A stretch of 64,000 nt of DNA. Source: an uncultured Cellvibrio sp. (GTDB taxonomy: Bacteria > Pseudomonadota > Gammaproteobacteria > Pseudomonadales > Cellvibrionaceae). Location: NCBI GenBank assembly GCA_946480695.1, contig CAMLKG010000007.1, positions 62,001 to 126,000 of the forward strand, given 5' to 3'. Position 1 is the stretch's first letter; every line of letters starts with the position of its first letter. Both the position numbers and the translations under genes were made by a program. The notes under the pieces are model-generated. The model was not told where the DNA came from, searched no databases, and saw nothing but the letters and a program-made list of their open reading frames with translations. Shown piece by piece: positions 27,995-36,482 of the stretch.

Positions 27995-28489
27995 ATGAAA
28001 ATTTTCAAAGTATTGGCAACCAGCGCGCTGTTATTAGGCGCAATTGCATTGGCGGCTCCCGGTTTTGCTGGTGGCGATACAGGTAGGGATTGGGGCGATT
28101 GGAAACATCACAGCGAAAGGGGGCACGGACATGGCAATAAGCGCCTGGAAAAATTGCTGAATTTAACTGACGCGCAAAAAGAAACCCTCAAAACCCAACG
28201 CGACGCCAATAAAGTGGCGCGGGATGCCCTCCATACAAAAATCGCTGATACGCGTGAATCACTGGCAAGCGCGGTGGAAAGTGGGGCAAATGATGCCGAA
28301 TTGGCGGCCCTGGCAGAGACACTGGGTAAATTACACGCGGAACAGGCACTGGCTGGTGCCAAGGCACATAGAGCGTTTGTAGCCGTTTTAACCGACGAGC
28401 AAAAACAGAAGCTTGCGGAGCTTAAAACCAAGCGCGAAGAGCACAGAAAATCACGCGCGGATCGCTCGCACAGTTCAAGCGCCCGTTGA
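27995..28489 (+). CDS. cpxP: CpxP/Spy-family periplasmic stress protein
   Basis: Periplasmic chaperone-like protein; CpxP binds misfolded proteins and damps CpxA. The 164-aa product has a signal peptide (MKIFKVLATSALLLGAIALA, cleavage near GFAGG), a histidine/glycine-rich stretch (HHSERGHGHGNKR) that could bind metal, and two LTxxQ motifs at residues 57-61 and 132-136 within a long helical region. Divergent from cpxR-cpxA with a CpxR-type box between, which supports CpxP over Spy. A terminator follows. Confidence 0.85.
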   Translation: MKIFKVLATSALLLGAIALAAPGFAGGDTGRDWGDWKHHSERGHGHGNKRLEKLLNLTDAQKETLKTQRDANKVARDALHTKIADTRESLASAVESGANDAELAALAETLGKLHAEQALAGAKAHRAFVAVLTDEQKQKLAELKTKREEHRKSRADRSHSSSAR

Positions 28490-28508
28490 TCCAAACCGTT
28501 GAATAGAG

Positions 28509-28535
28509 ACCCCGGTTAGCCGGGGTTAGTTATTT
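28509..28535 (+). terminator. terminator after the cpxP-like gene
   Basis: ACCCCGG-TTAG-CCGGGGT stem followed by TAGTTATTTTT. Confidence 0.8.
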
Positions 28536-28639
28536 TTAGGGGTTTCGCTTGCCCCAGCGGCCTGTTCTTGGGAAAATCCGCGCCGATTTAACCATTCCGT
28601 ATATTCCGGACTTTTACTCATCCTGATCCCGAGGTTAAT

Positions 28640-29182
28640 GTGGCCCAGATTGGTCTGTTTTTTGGCAGTGACGAAGGCAACACTGAACGCGTTGCATACC
28701 GTATTCAAAAACGTTTTGGGGAAGATGTGGTTGACGTGCGTGATATCGCCGATGTAACCCAACTGGATTTTGCCAACTACGACAAGATAATCCTGGGTAT
28801 ACCGACGTGGGACTTCGGCCAAATCCAGTCCGATTGGGAAGAGTTTTGGGACGATATTGCTGCGGTGGATTTTTCTGGCAAGCAAGTTGCGCTTTTTGGC
28901 TTGGGTGACCAGTTTGGTTATGGCGATTATTTTTTGGATGCCATGGGAATGCTGCACGATGTCATTATCCAGTCTGGCCCGGAAATCGTAGGCCATTGGC
29001 CCACGGAAGGCTATGAGTTTGAAGCATCGAAAGCAGAAATCCCCGGGGCAGGGATGTTTGTCGGCCTGGCCATTGATGAAGACCAGCAGGAAAATTTAAC
29101 CGCAGGGCGTTTAAATCGCTGGTGTACACAGATCCATGTGGAATTCGGGTTGGATACGCCCTTGCAAATGCTGGACGATTGA
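28640..29182 (+). CDS. long-chain flavodoxin
   Basis: FMN-binding electron carrier replacing ferredoxin, often under iron limitation or redox stress. The 180-aa length and the 20-residue insertion before the last strand make it a long-chain flavodoxin of the FldA/FldB type. The phosphate loop is GSDEGNTERVAY and the isoalloxazine-stacking regions are GIPTWDFGQIQSDWEEFW and FGLGDQFGYGDYFLDAMG. The GTG at 28640 has GAGG five bases upstream. Regulation is not evident; no Fur box was recognised. Confidence 0.93.
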   Translation: MAQIGLFFGSDEGNTERVAYRIQKRFGEDVVDVRDIADVTQLDFANYDKIILGIPTWDFGQIQSDWEEFWDDIAAVDFSGKQVALFGLGDQFGYGDYFLDAMGMLHDVIIQSGPEIVGHWPTEGYEFEASKAEIPGAGMFVGLAIDEDQQENLTAGRLNRWCTQIHVEFGLDTPLQMLDD

Positions 29183-29200
29183 TCCAAGGAAAATATTTAA

Positions 29201-29235
29201 AAACAAAGGGCATCATTGGATGCCCTTTGTTTTTT
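29201..29235. terminator. terminator between flavodoxin and cmoB
   Basis: AAACAAAGGGCATC-ATTG-GATGCCCTTTGTTT perfect 14-base stem with a further T run. The symmetric A/T flanks could serve both convergent genes. Confidence 0.92.
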
Positions 29236-29247
29236 TACGCGAACAAC

Positions 29248-30225
29248 TTAAGCTTCTGCAACAAATACGGCGCGAATCGGCGCGGGATGCCCTTCTACCG
29301 TGAGGGCGGGATTATCGGGATGTAAAAATTCCGGCAGTGAATGGAATCGCATCCATTCGGTAGCGCGTTGTTCGCTGGTGGTCGTAGGGCAAACATCAAC
29401 AACACGCGGGTTGTTAAAGCCCATCTTCCGCAACCAGGAAACCATGGTGTCGCAACTCGGCAAGAACCAGACATTATTCATCATGCCGTAACGTCCTTCC
29501 GGAACCAGGACATCCCCTGGTTCGCCGTCGATCACCAGGGTTTCCAATACTAATTGCCCGCCGGGGCGCAGGGTATTTTTTAATTCCAGCAAATGATCCA
29601 TGGGGGAACGACGGTGATAAAACACACCCATGGAAAACACTGTATCAAACGCCTGTAATTTTTCCGGCAAATCTTCAATGCCCAGTGGCAATACGTCAAT
29701 CGGGTAATGGTCGCCTGCAAAGTGTTTCACCATGTGAAATTGCACAATAAAGCGGGGTGATGGATCTATACCGATGACACGTTTTGCTCCCGCGCCCAAC
29801 ATGCGCCAACAGTGATAACCGTTGCCGCATCCCACATCGAGAATTAACCGGTCTTTTAGTGGCGCAAGATGGGGAAGAACACGATTCCATTTCCAGTCGG
29901 AACGCCATTCGGTATCAATGTGAATATCGTGGATAAAATAAGGGCCTTTGCGCCAGGGAATTAATTCTTGCAGGATGGATTTGATTTGCGCACGTGTGGC
30001 TTCATCACAATCCACTGTTTGACCGATGCGAACTTCATTTTCAAGGTCAATAAAGCTTTGGGGCACTACCGGTAATTTTTCGAGGGATTTTTTCCACCCG
30101 GGTAAATCACCATAACGCTGTTCGCACAACCCCGCTGCAATCTGGCGGGGTAATTGTTCTGCCCAGCCAGTCAACCGGGTATCTTTTAACGCGCGAAGCA
30201 ATTGATCGTAATGAATGTGAGCCAC
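29248..30225 (-). CDS. cmoB: tRNA U34 carboxymethyltransferase
   Basis: Transfers the carboxymethyl group of carboxy-SAM to 5-hydroxyuridine at wobble position 34, giving cmo5U. The 325-aa product has a basic N-terminal domain with WRKGPYFIHDIHIDTEWRSD (read as two pieces around WRKGP and HIDTEWRSDWKW) and a methyltransferase fold with ILDVGCGNGYHCWRML, GIDPSPRF, and FSMGVFYHRRSPMDHL. Located 21 bases after cmoA on the same strand, the usual operon. It would act on the tRNA-Leu(UAG) encoded at 49563, among others. Confidence 0.95.
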   Translation of the reverse strand: MAHIHYDQLLRALKDTRLTGWAEQLPRQIAAGLCEQRYGDLPGWKKSLEKLPVVPQSFIDLENEVRIGQTVDCDEATRAQIKSILQELIPWRKGPYFIHDIHIDTEWRSDWKWNRVLPHLAPLKDRLILDVGCGNGYHCWRMLGAGAKRVIGIDPSPRFIVQFHMVKHFAGDHYPIDVLPLGIEDLPEKLQAFDTVFSMGVFYHRRSPMDHLLELKNTLRPGGQLVLETLVIDGEPGDVLVPEGRYGMMNNVWFLPSCDTMVSWLRKMGFNNPRVVDVCPTTTSEQRATEWMRFHSLPEFLHPDNPALTVEGHPAPIRAVFVAEA

Positions 30226-30246
30226 AGGTAACCTTAAATACGGTAA

Positions 30247-30981
30247 TTATTTAATTGCAATCAGCGATGCAAAATTAAAACATTGAAACCAGACATCCAC
30301 ACTGCTGAAACCGGCAGCACGCAAACGTTGGCGATGGACATCCAGTGTTTCCGGGATTAAGTAATCCTCAATGGCGGTGCGCTTCTGGGCTATTTCCAGA
30401 TCGCTGTAACCATTGGCGCGCTTGAAGTTATGGTGTAATTCGGTCATCAATTGCTGGTGAAGCCCATCATCAAATACCACTTTTTCCGAAAGGATCAATA
30501 CGCCGCCGGGGTTTAATCCGCTACAAATTTTACGCAGCACATCCAAACGTTCACCCGGCACAATAAACTGTAAAGTGAAATTTAAAACCGCCATGGAAGC
30601 ATTTTCGATATTAACCGCCTGGATCGGTGCTTCGATCAATTCCACCGGAACTTCACCACTGTCTGCCGCAATAACCTGTTGGCAGCGCGCAATCATCGCG
30701 GCAGAATTATCCACCCCAATGATTTTGCAATTGGCTGCTTGAATACGATGGCGCATCGCCAGGGTAGCCGCCCCCAGGGAACAACCGAGGTCATAACAGC
30801 GGCTGTCCGCCTGTGCATATCGCTCAGCCAGGTTGCCAATCATGTTAATGATGGTGGCGTAGCCGGGAACGGAACGCTTGATCATATCGGGAAATACATC
30901 TACGACCCGTTGATCAAATGCAAAGCGGCTTACTTCCGCCAATGGATTGGCGTAAATGGTATCAGGTTGATGTTTTTGCAT
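30247..30981 (-). CDS. cmoA: carboxy-S-adenosyl-L-methionine synthase
   Basis: Converts SAM and prephenate to carboxy-SAM, the donor for CmoB. The 244-aa protein starts at the ATG at 30981 ([13 protein letters not shown], typical of the family); the frame extends 26 codons upstream without support. Motifs: [41 protein letters not shown], and NFTLQFIVP. Interestingly prephenate, its second substrate, is also used by the TyrA at the window start. Confidence 0.95.
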   Translation of the reverse strand: MQKHQPDTIYANPLAEVSRFAFDQRVVDVFPDMIKRSVPGYATIINMIGNLAERYAQADSRCYDLGCSLGAATLAMRHRIQAANCKIIGVDNSAAMIARCQQVIAADSGEVPVELIEAPIQAVNIENASMAVLNFTLQFIVPGERLDVLRKICSGLNPGGVLILSEKVVFDDGLHQQLMTELHHNFKRANGYSDLEIAQKRTAIEDYLIPETLDVHRQRLRAAGFSSVDVWFQCFNFASLIAIK

Positions 30982-31201
30982 ATTGCGGACTGTTTTGTGG
31001 CACCGGTGAGTGAAATAACAACAGGAGCGCATTGTACCTCTCACATCGAATGACAACAAATTATCAAATTCATAAAACTGTCATATATCCGCAGGAATAT
31101 TCACAGTCGCGCCATGGACCACATCCCTGATCATGCAAGAGCAATTGATGGGCGATTGTGACATCAGGAATTCATCTATTTCTTGTTAACAGTTATTAAT
31201 T

Positions 31202-32965
31202 ATGTCTTTGCAGAGCAATGTGTATACGCCAATCACCCTGCAAAAGGAATTACGTCGCCTGATTGAATTCAAACTGCTTACACCGGTCTTCCAACCGATT
31301 ATGGCCTTGGAGAATCCCCGGATCATTGGTTATGAAGCGCTTATCCGAGGTCCGGGGGACAGCCCGTTACAATATCCTGATAAATTATTTGAAGTCGCGC
31401 GCGAATCTCGCCTCCTGGCGAGCCTGGAATTTGCTTGTCGCGAGGTATCCTGTGAGCAATTCGCAAAATTAAATTTACCGGGTAAGCTTTTTTTGAATAT
31501 GAGTCCCATTGCATTTACCGATAGCCAATATCGCGATGGGGTCACGCGCGAAATTTTGCAACGGGTCGGGCTGAATGCGGAGCGCGTGGTGTTTGAGTTA
31601 ACGGAAAGCCAGCCGCTGGATGAATTTGATTTATTACGCGCTGCTTCCGATCATTTCCAGCGCCAGGGCTTTGCCATCGCTTTGGACGACCTTGGTGCGG
31701 GTTACGCCGGCTTGCGCGTCTGGAGCGAACTGCGCCCTGACTACGTAAAGATCGATCGTCATTTTATTTCCGGCATTGATAAGGATCCGGTAAAACGCGA
31801 ATTTGTGCGGGCCATGCTCGATATCGCCCACCGCATCGGCCATAAGGCAATTGCTGAAGGTATTGAAACCGAAGCAGAGTTCACCACATTGGTAACGATG
31901 GGCGTCGAATATGCGCAAGGTTATTTCATCGCCCGCCCGCAAGCGGTCCCCGAGCTGGAATTGGTATCGTCCATTAAAACCTTATCCAGCGTATCCTTAC
32001 GTCGTTACCAGGATCATTTTGCACGGAATGTAGGTGAAATAGTAGTGGACTCTGTCCATGTCGGGCCGCAAGAGCCCGCTGAAAGCCTGGTGAAAATGTT
32101 TCGCGCCGATGTTCGCCTTTCCTGTGTGCCTGTGGTTGATGGTGTAATTCCTTTAGGGATGGTCAGCAGGGCGGAGATACTCAGTGTTTTTTCTCGCCGT
32201 TTTGCACATGAATTATACGCACAGAAAACAGTGAGGGAATTTATAAGCCCACTATCCATTATTGTCGATGTGAACACCGATTTGAAATCAGTTGGCCAGT
32301 TGATCAGCGAAGATCCGCAGCAAAATTTAAGTGTGGATTTTATCGTGAGTGATCAGGGCCGGTACCTGGGAGTCGGTAAGGTGCGTGATTTATTACGCTC
32401 CATAACCGAAGAAAAGTTGCGCATTGCACGCCACAGCAATCCTTTAACCCAACTGCCTGGTAACGTTCCGCTTTATGAATGGGTTGACCATTTGTTATTA
32501 CAACAGCAAGATTTTGTCATGGCTTATTGCGACATCAACCATTTCAAACCTTTTAACGATGCGTTTGGTTATGGCGCGGGTGACGAGGTAATTTTGATAT
32601 TGAGCCGAATCCTTTGCGCTGCGGTGGACCCGCAACTGGATTTTGTCGGCCACGTTGGTGGTGACGATTTTATTTTGGCGTTCCGCAGTGGTGATTGGCG
32701 GGCGCGTTGCGAAACTATCTTGCGGGAATTTACCGCAGCAAGTTCAAGCTTGCTACCGAACCAGCAATTGGATTACTGGAGCCATGATCGCCAGGGGCAG
32801 CGGCAGAAATTCGGCCCGCTTACCTTGGCAATTGGGTGCGTCAGTCCGGATATAGCCGTATGTAAAACGCATCACCAAATATCACAGCTGCTTGCCGAGG
32901 CAAAACACAGCGCAAAAATGCGAGGCGGTAATCAACTCTTCTGTTCCCGGCGACACAAGCCCTAG
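31202..32965 (+). CDS. EAL-CBS-GGDEF cyclic di-GMP protein
   Basis: A 587-aa soluble protein with EAL phosphodiesterase, CBS pair and GGDEF domains in order. The EAL domain (about 15-255) keeps its catalytic and metal residues: YEALIRG (Glu45), NMSP, FELTE, LDDLGAG, KIDR, AEGIETE and QGYFIARP, so it should cleave c-di-GMP. The central part (about 280-410) reads as two CBS motifs, which often bind adenine nucleotides. The C-terminal GGDEF domain has DINHFKPFND and a GGDDF site (486-490), one residue away from the consensus GG(D/E)EF, so cyclase activity is uncertain. It precedes the receiver-TPR/kinase cluster on the same strand by 89 bases. Confidence 0.9.
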   Translation: MSLQSNVYTPITLQKELRRLIEFKLLTPVFQPIMALENPRIIGYEALIRGPGDSPLQYPDKLFEVARESRLLASLEFACREVSCEQFAKLNLPGKLFLNMSPIAFTDSQYRDGVTREILQRVGLNAERVVFELTESQPLDEFDLLRAASDHFQRQGFAIALDDLGAGYAGLRVWSELRPDYVKIDRHFISGIDKDPVKREFVRAMLDIAHRIGHKAIAEGIETEAEFTTLVTMGVEYAQGYFIARPQAVPELELVSSIKTLSSVSLRRYQDHFARNVGEIVVDSVHVGPQEPAESLVKMFRADVRLSCVPVVDGVIPLGMVSRAEILSVFSRRFAHELYAQKTVREFISPLSIIVDVNTDLKSVGQLISEDPQQNLSVDFIVSDQGRYLGVGKVRDLLRSITEEKLRIARHSNPLTQLPGNVPLYEWVDHLLLQQQDFVMAYCDINHFKPFNDAFGYGAGDEVILILSRILCAAVDPQLDFVGHVGGDDFILAFRSGDWRARCETILREFTAASSSLLPNQQLDYWSHDRQGQRQKFGPLTLAIGCVSPDIAVCKTHHQISQLLAEAKHSAKMRGGNQLFCSRRHKP

Positions 32966-33039
32966 GTATTTTCCTTCTACATCTATTCCTATTTTCTAGC
33001 GACCCGGCAATTCTGGGCTATCCTTAGTCTGATTTCCCC

Positions 33040-33050
33040 TAAGGAGGTGA
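33040..33050 (+). promoter_or_regulatory. near-perfect extended Shine-Dalgarno of the receiver-TPR gene
   Basis: TAAGGAGGTGA is complementary to the whole anti-Shine-Dalgarno tail of 16S rRNA and sits five bases before the ATG at 33055. It is the strongest ribosome-binding site I noticed in the window and fixes the start. Confidence 0.85.
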
Positions 33051-33054
33051 AAGA

Positions 33055-34695
33055 ATGGCTGATCTTGGCTATTACAAGATGCATGCGCTGATTGTCGATG
33101 ATTTTGAAAATTTTCGCGGCACGCTTTACAAAATGCTGATGGATCTTGGAATAGGAAATGTTGACTCTGTCGCGACCGGCGAAGAGGCTTTGCGTTTCTG
33201 CAAGGCCCGTAATTACGACCTGATTTTATGCGATAACAATCTTGGTAAAGGCAAAAGCGGCCAGCAGGTTTTGGAGGAATTGCGCTCCACCCAAAACCCA
33301 TGTTCGGACAGCTTATTTATATTGGTGTCTGCGGAAAACAGTAAGAATATGATAATGGCGGCTTACGATTATGAGCCGGATGCTTACCTGGCCAAGCCGA
33401 TCACACCCAAGGCATTAGATCAACGCTTGAGTAGAATGCTGGAACAGCGCCTGGAACTCAAGGCCGTTATCGTTGCGCAAAAAGCCGGGGATCGCACCGG
33501 TGCTATTGACGCATGCAGGGAATTGATCGCCAAAGGCAGCCGATATACCAACAGCTGCCAAAAAATATTAGCGCAACTTTACCTTGATAATAATGAAATA
33601 GCCGCCGCTGACGCTATCTACCGTAGCGTACTGGATGTACGCGAGCTGGAATGGGCACAAATCGGAATGGTTAAAACCAAACTTGCTCAAAACGATTTAT
33701 TGGGTGCCCAACAATGGGTGGAAAACATCCTCCAATCAAATCCTATGTGTATGAAAGCTTATGATTTACAAGCCGAGGTTTTCAAATTACAGAACAATGC
33801 CGAAAACCTGCAAAATATTTTGCAGAAAGCGACGGATATTTCCCCGCTATCTATCTTGCGACAACAAAGCCTGGGCGAGGTCGCCCAGCAAAATAATGAT
33901 TTGGTCACCGCCACCAATGCGTTAAAGCGCGCCGTGAAATTGGGAGAGCATTCCTGTTTTGATAAGGAATCCATTCATGCGCAGTTTGCCCAAGCCACGA
34001 TCGATTTATTTTCCATCGACAAGGAACTGGCCAAACCCCTTGTGCGGGATGCGATTGCCTGTGTCAATAACCTTGAAGAAAATTTTGGCAAGTCCAATTT
34101 TCGCAAGGTTGAATCCCTGTTACTGGAAAGCCAATTGCAAGTGTGTAGCGGCGACCAGCGCCGGGCCCAGGAAGCACTGGCCGCGGCGCAGTCGGCGTTA
34201 GGCAATACAAAGGAAGAAGCAGCGCTTGATGTGCAAATAGAGATGGTGCGAGCGTTGCGCATGCTGGGTAAAACCAATGAGGCCCAGGAACATTTGAATG
34301 AGCTTTTGCAGCGCTACGCCGGTAGTGAAGATAAATTACAGAAACTTGACGTGTTGCTGGATGAACCGCGAAGCGAAAAAAATAAACTGATGGTGGCGGA
34401 GATTAACAAAAAAGGCATTTCGCTTTACAACGCCAGGGATTTTTCTGCTGCCGCGGATGCATTTAAAACTGCCTTGCAGAAGTTGCCTAACCATATCGGT
34501 TTGCGTTTGAATTATGTGCAAGCAATGATTGATAAACTGAAAACTCGATGCGATCCGTCCAATAGCGAAAAAATCCAGCAAACCCTTACCAAAACCAGCG
34601 GGATTATTTCCCAGCAGCACCCGCAATACCAGCGCTATTGTCAATTGAGCGACACCTATAATGCGCTTGTCCGAACCCACGAAAAAAACAAGTGA
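33055..34695 (+). CDS. response regulator receiver protein with TPR repeats
   Basis: A 546-aa soluble protein. The CheY-like receiver domain (residues 9-130) has acidic residues Asp15/Asp16, phosphoacceptor Asp60 (LILCDNNLG), the switch serine in ILVSAEN and Lys in YLAKPI, so it should be phosphorylatable. The rest, about residues 140-540, is helical with tetratricopeptide-like repeats (for instance GAIDACRELIAKGS, AADAIYRSVLDV, and ISLYNARDFSAAADAFKTAL), a protein-binding scaffold instead of a DNA-binding or enzymatic output. It is followed immediately by a histidine kinase gene whose possible GTG start overlaps its stop. Receiver-TPR proteins exist in Pseudomonas, but I know of no assigned function. 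Confidence 0.88.
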   Translation: MADLGYYKMHALIVDDFENFRGTLYKMLMDLGIGNVDSVATGEEALRFCKARNYDLILCDNNLGKGKSGQQVLEELRSTQNPCSDSLFILVSAENSKNMIMAAYDYEPDAYLAKPITPKALDQRLSRMLEQRLELKAVIVAQKAGDRTGAIDACRELIAKGSRYTNSCQKILAQLYLDNNEIAAADAIYRSVLDVRELEWAQIGMVKTKLAQNDLLGAQQWVENILQSNPMCMKAYDLQAEVFKLQNNAENLQNILQKATDISPLSILRQQSLGEVAQQNNDLVTATNALKRAVKLGEHSCFDKESIHAQFAQATIDLFSIDKELAKPLVRDAIACVNNLEENFGKSNFRKVESLLLESQLQVCSGDQRRAQEALAAAQSALGNTKEEAALDVQIEMVRALRMLGKTNEAQEHLNELLQRYAGSEDKLQKLDVLLDEPRSEKNKLMVAEINKKGISLYNARDFSAAADAFKTALQKLPNHIGLRLNYVQAMIDKLKTRCDPSNSEKIQQTLTKTSGIISQQHPQYQRYCQLSDTYNALVRTHEKNK

Positions 34696-34703
34696 GGTCA
34701 ACT

Positions 34704-35426
34704 GTGGAGCCATCTTCCGAACAAAAAACATCGCCAGCGGATTACGGCCATGTACCGATAGATTTTTCCTTCGTACTGGCCTCCAGTGTGCATGACATGA
34801 AAAACTCGTTGGGCATGTTGCTGAATACACTTGCAGCCATGGTGGAAAAATACCCACCCAAGGATGCCGAACAAGCAAAATTCTTTTCTACACTCGAGTA
34901 TGAGGCGGCACGAATCAATGGCGAACTGGTGCAACTCTTATCCTTGTACCGTATGGATGAGAGGACGCTGGTGATTGTTATTGATGAACATCACGTAAGC
35001 GATGTTATTGAAGAACAGATCGCGCGCAACGATACCTTGTTACGCTCGCGCAATATTGAAATACACATTGATTGTGATATTAACCTCGCCTGGTATTTTG
35101 ATAATGAATTGATAGGCGGTGTGCTGAATAACCTCATCGTAAATTGCGCGCGCTATTGTCGCAGCCGGTTGTTGGTAAGTGCTATGGTAGAAGATGGCTT
35201 TTTATGTATTGCCGTAGCTGACGATGGGCAGGGTTATCCGGAAGCCATGCTCCAGGAGCCAGTTCCACAACCCCCTGTTTCTTTCGGTTCGGGAAACACC
35301 CGCCTTGGTTTGTTATTCGCGCGTAAGGTATTGGAATTACACAAATCCAAAAAAGGGCAGGGTTATATGACAATTGCCAACCATGGCCCTTTGGGGGGCG
35401 GTATTTTGAAACTCTATTTGCCTTGA
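34704..35426 (+). CDS. small soluble histidine kinase without sensor domain
   Basis: A 240-aa protein consisting of a dimerisation/phosphoacceptor helix pair and an ATPase domain only. The phosphoacceptor is in VHDMKNSLGML (His30 from this start), an H-D-x-K-N box; the ATPase domain has N-box LNNLIVNCARY, G1 VADDGQGYP and a G2-like SGNTRLGLLFARKV. There is no membrane segment and no sensor domain, so the signal must come through a partner, most simply the receiver-TPR protein encoded just before it. The GTG at 34704 has GAGGT upstream; a GTG at 34692 overlapping the previous stop is the alternative. Confidence 0.85.
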   Translation: MEPSSEQKTSPADYGHVPIDFSFVLASSVHDMKNSLGMLLNTLAAMVEKYPPKDAEQAKFFSTLEYEAARINGELVQLLSLYRMDERTLVIVIDEHHVSDVIEEQIARNDTLLRSRNIEIHIDCDINLAWYFDNELIGGVLNNLIVNCARYCRSRLLVSAMVEDGFLCIAVADDGQGYPEAMLQEPVPQPPVSFGSGNTRLGLLFARKVLELHKSKKGQGYMTIANHGPLGGGILKLYLP

Positions 35427-35531
35427 TTGGATTCCATCACTAACTGCAAACAATATGCGAGTGTTGAAATCAGTGCACAGCTATTGCATTATTCAAACCC
35501 GTTTTCGGCATTGGCGCTAAGGTTATAATTT

Positions 35532-36413
35532 ATGCTTAAAATCCGCTTTAAAGATAATAAATACAATGCGGTATGGTTAGTGGAACCTAAAATTACCATC
35601 GGCCGATCGGCGACCAACGCATTGGTTATAGATGACCCACTGGCGAGCGATGTGCATTTGGAAGTATTGGTGGACAACGAGCACCTCACTTTACGCAACC
35701 TGGTACCCACCCAGCCGGTAACAGTTAATGGCCAACCGGTAAATGGGGCCTGCGAGTTAAAACCGGACGACCAGATCACCCTTGGCAGTGTAGAACTGGT
35801 TGTTATAGATCCGAAAAAAGAGGCGAGGGTTGCGGCGGAAGAGTCGGCAACCGTCACTCAACTGCGCGCCCCGAAAGCGACTGGTTGGTCACTCAAAGCC
35901 AACCATTCTGCACTGGCAAACCGCGTTTTCCCCTTGAAAGAAATTAATGTCATCGGTCGTGCCAGCGAATGCGATATCAGCCTTGCGGCTGCGCATTTGT
36001 CACGTCGCCACGCCCAGTTGCAGGTTATTGACGGCATGTTATTTGTTAAGGATCTCGATTCAGCCAATGGGACTTACCTGAATGGCAAGCGTGTTGCGGA
36101 GGCCAGGGTAAAACGTGGCGATGAGTTGCGCTTCGATGCGCTGAGCTTTGGAGTTATGGGGCCGGCCGACGATCTGGCTAAAACTGCCATACGCAAAGCC
36201 GGCACGGTCAAAGCTGAAATTGCCGAGGCCAAGCGGCCCGCTACGGTTTCAAAGGGCCCTGCGACTATGCGCTCCTCGTCAATCAACCGGGCGGTAGAGG
36301 ACAAGCAATCCAAGGCTGTACCTCAACCAAATTCCAAGGGCAAGTTTGGGTTAATATTCCTTGGCATATTAGGTGTTGTGGTTATAACAGCCATGTTTTT
36401 AACGCGCAAATAA
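35532..36413 (+). CDS. double FHA-domain protein with C-terminal membrane helix
   Basis: A 293-aa protein. FHA domains bind phosphothreonine. The second domain (about 137-205) is canonical: IGR (141-143), SRRH (157-160) and the NGT loop (179-181). The first (about 3-90) keeps IGR at 23-25 but has ASDVHLEV and VTVNGQPV in place of the SRxH and NGT motifs, so it is probably not a phosphothreonine reader. A proline/lysine-rich linker leads to a single C-terminal membrane helix, FGLIFLGILGVVVITAMFL, before TRK, so the FHA domains face the cytoplasm as a tail-anchored protein. No Ser/Thr kinase is nearby. Same strand as the receiver-TPR and kinase genes, 105 bases downstream. Confidence 0.88.
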   Translation: MLKIRFKDNKYNAVWLVEPKITIGRSATNALVIDDPLASDVHLEVLVDNEHLTLRNLVPTQPVTVNGQPVNGACELKPDDQITLGSVELVVIDPKKEARVAAEESATVTQLRAPKATGWSLKANHSALANRVFPLKEINVIGRASECDISLAAAHLSRRHAQLQVIDGMLFVKDLDSANGTYLNGKRVAEARVKRGDELRFDALSFGVMGPADDLAKTAIRKAGTVKAEIAEAKRPATVSKGPATMRSSSINRAVEDKQSKAVPQPNSKGKFGLIFLGILGVVVITAMFLTRK

Positions 36414-36482
36414 GCCTTAAGTTTTGAAAGATATGGCCGATAACCTGTGAGGTGATAGCTCGGTTCCCCCACAGGTGACTTT

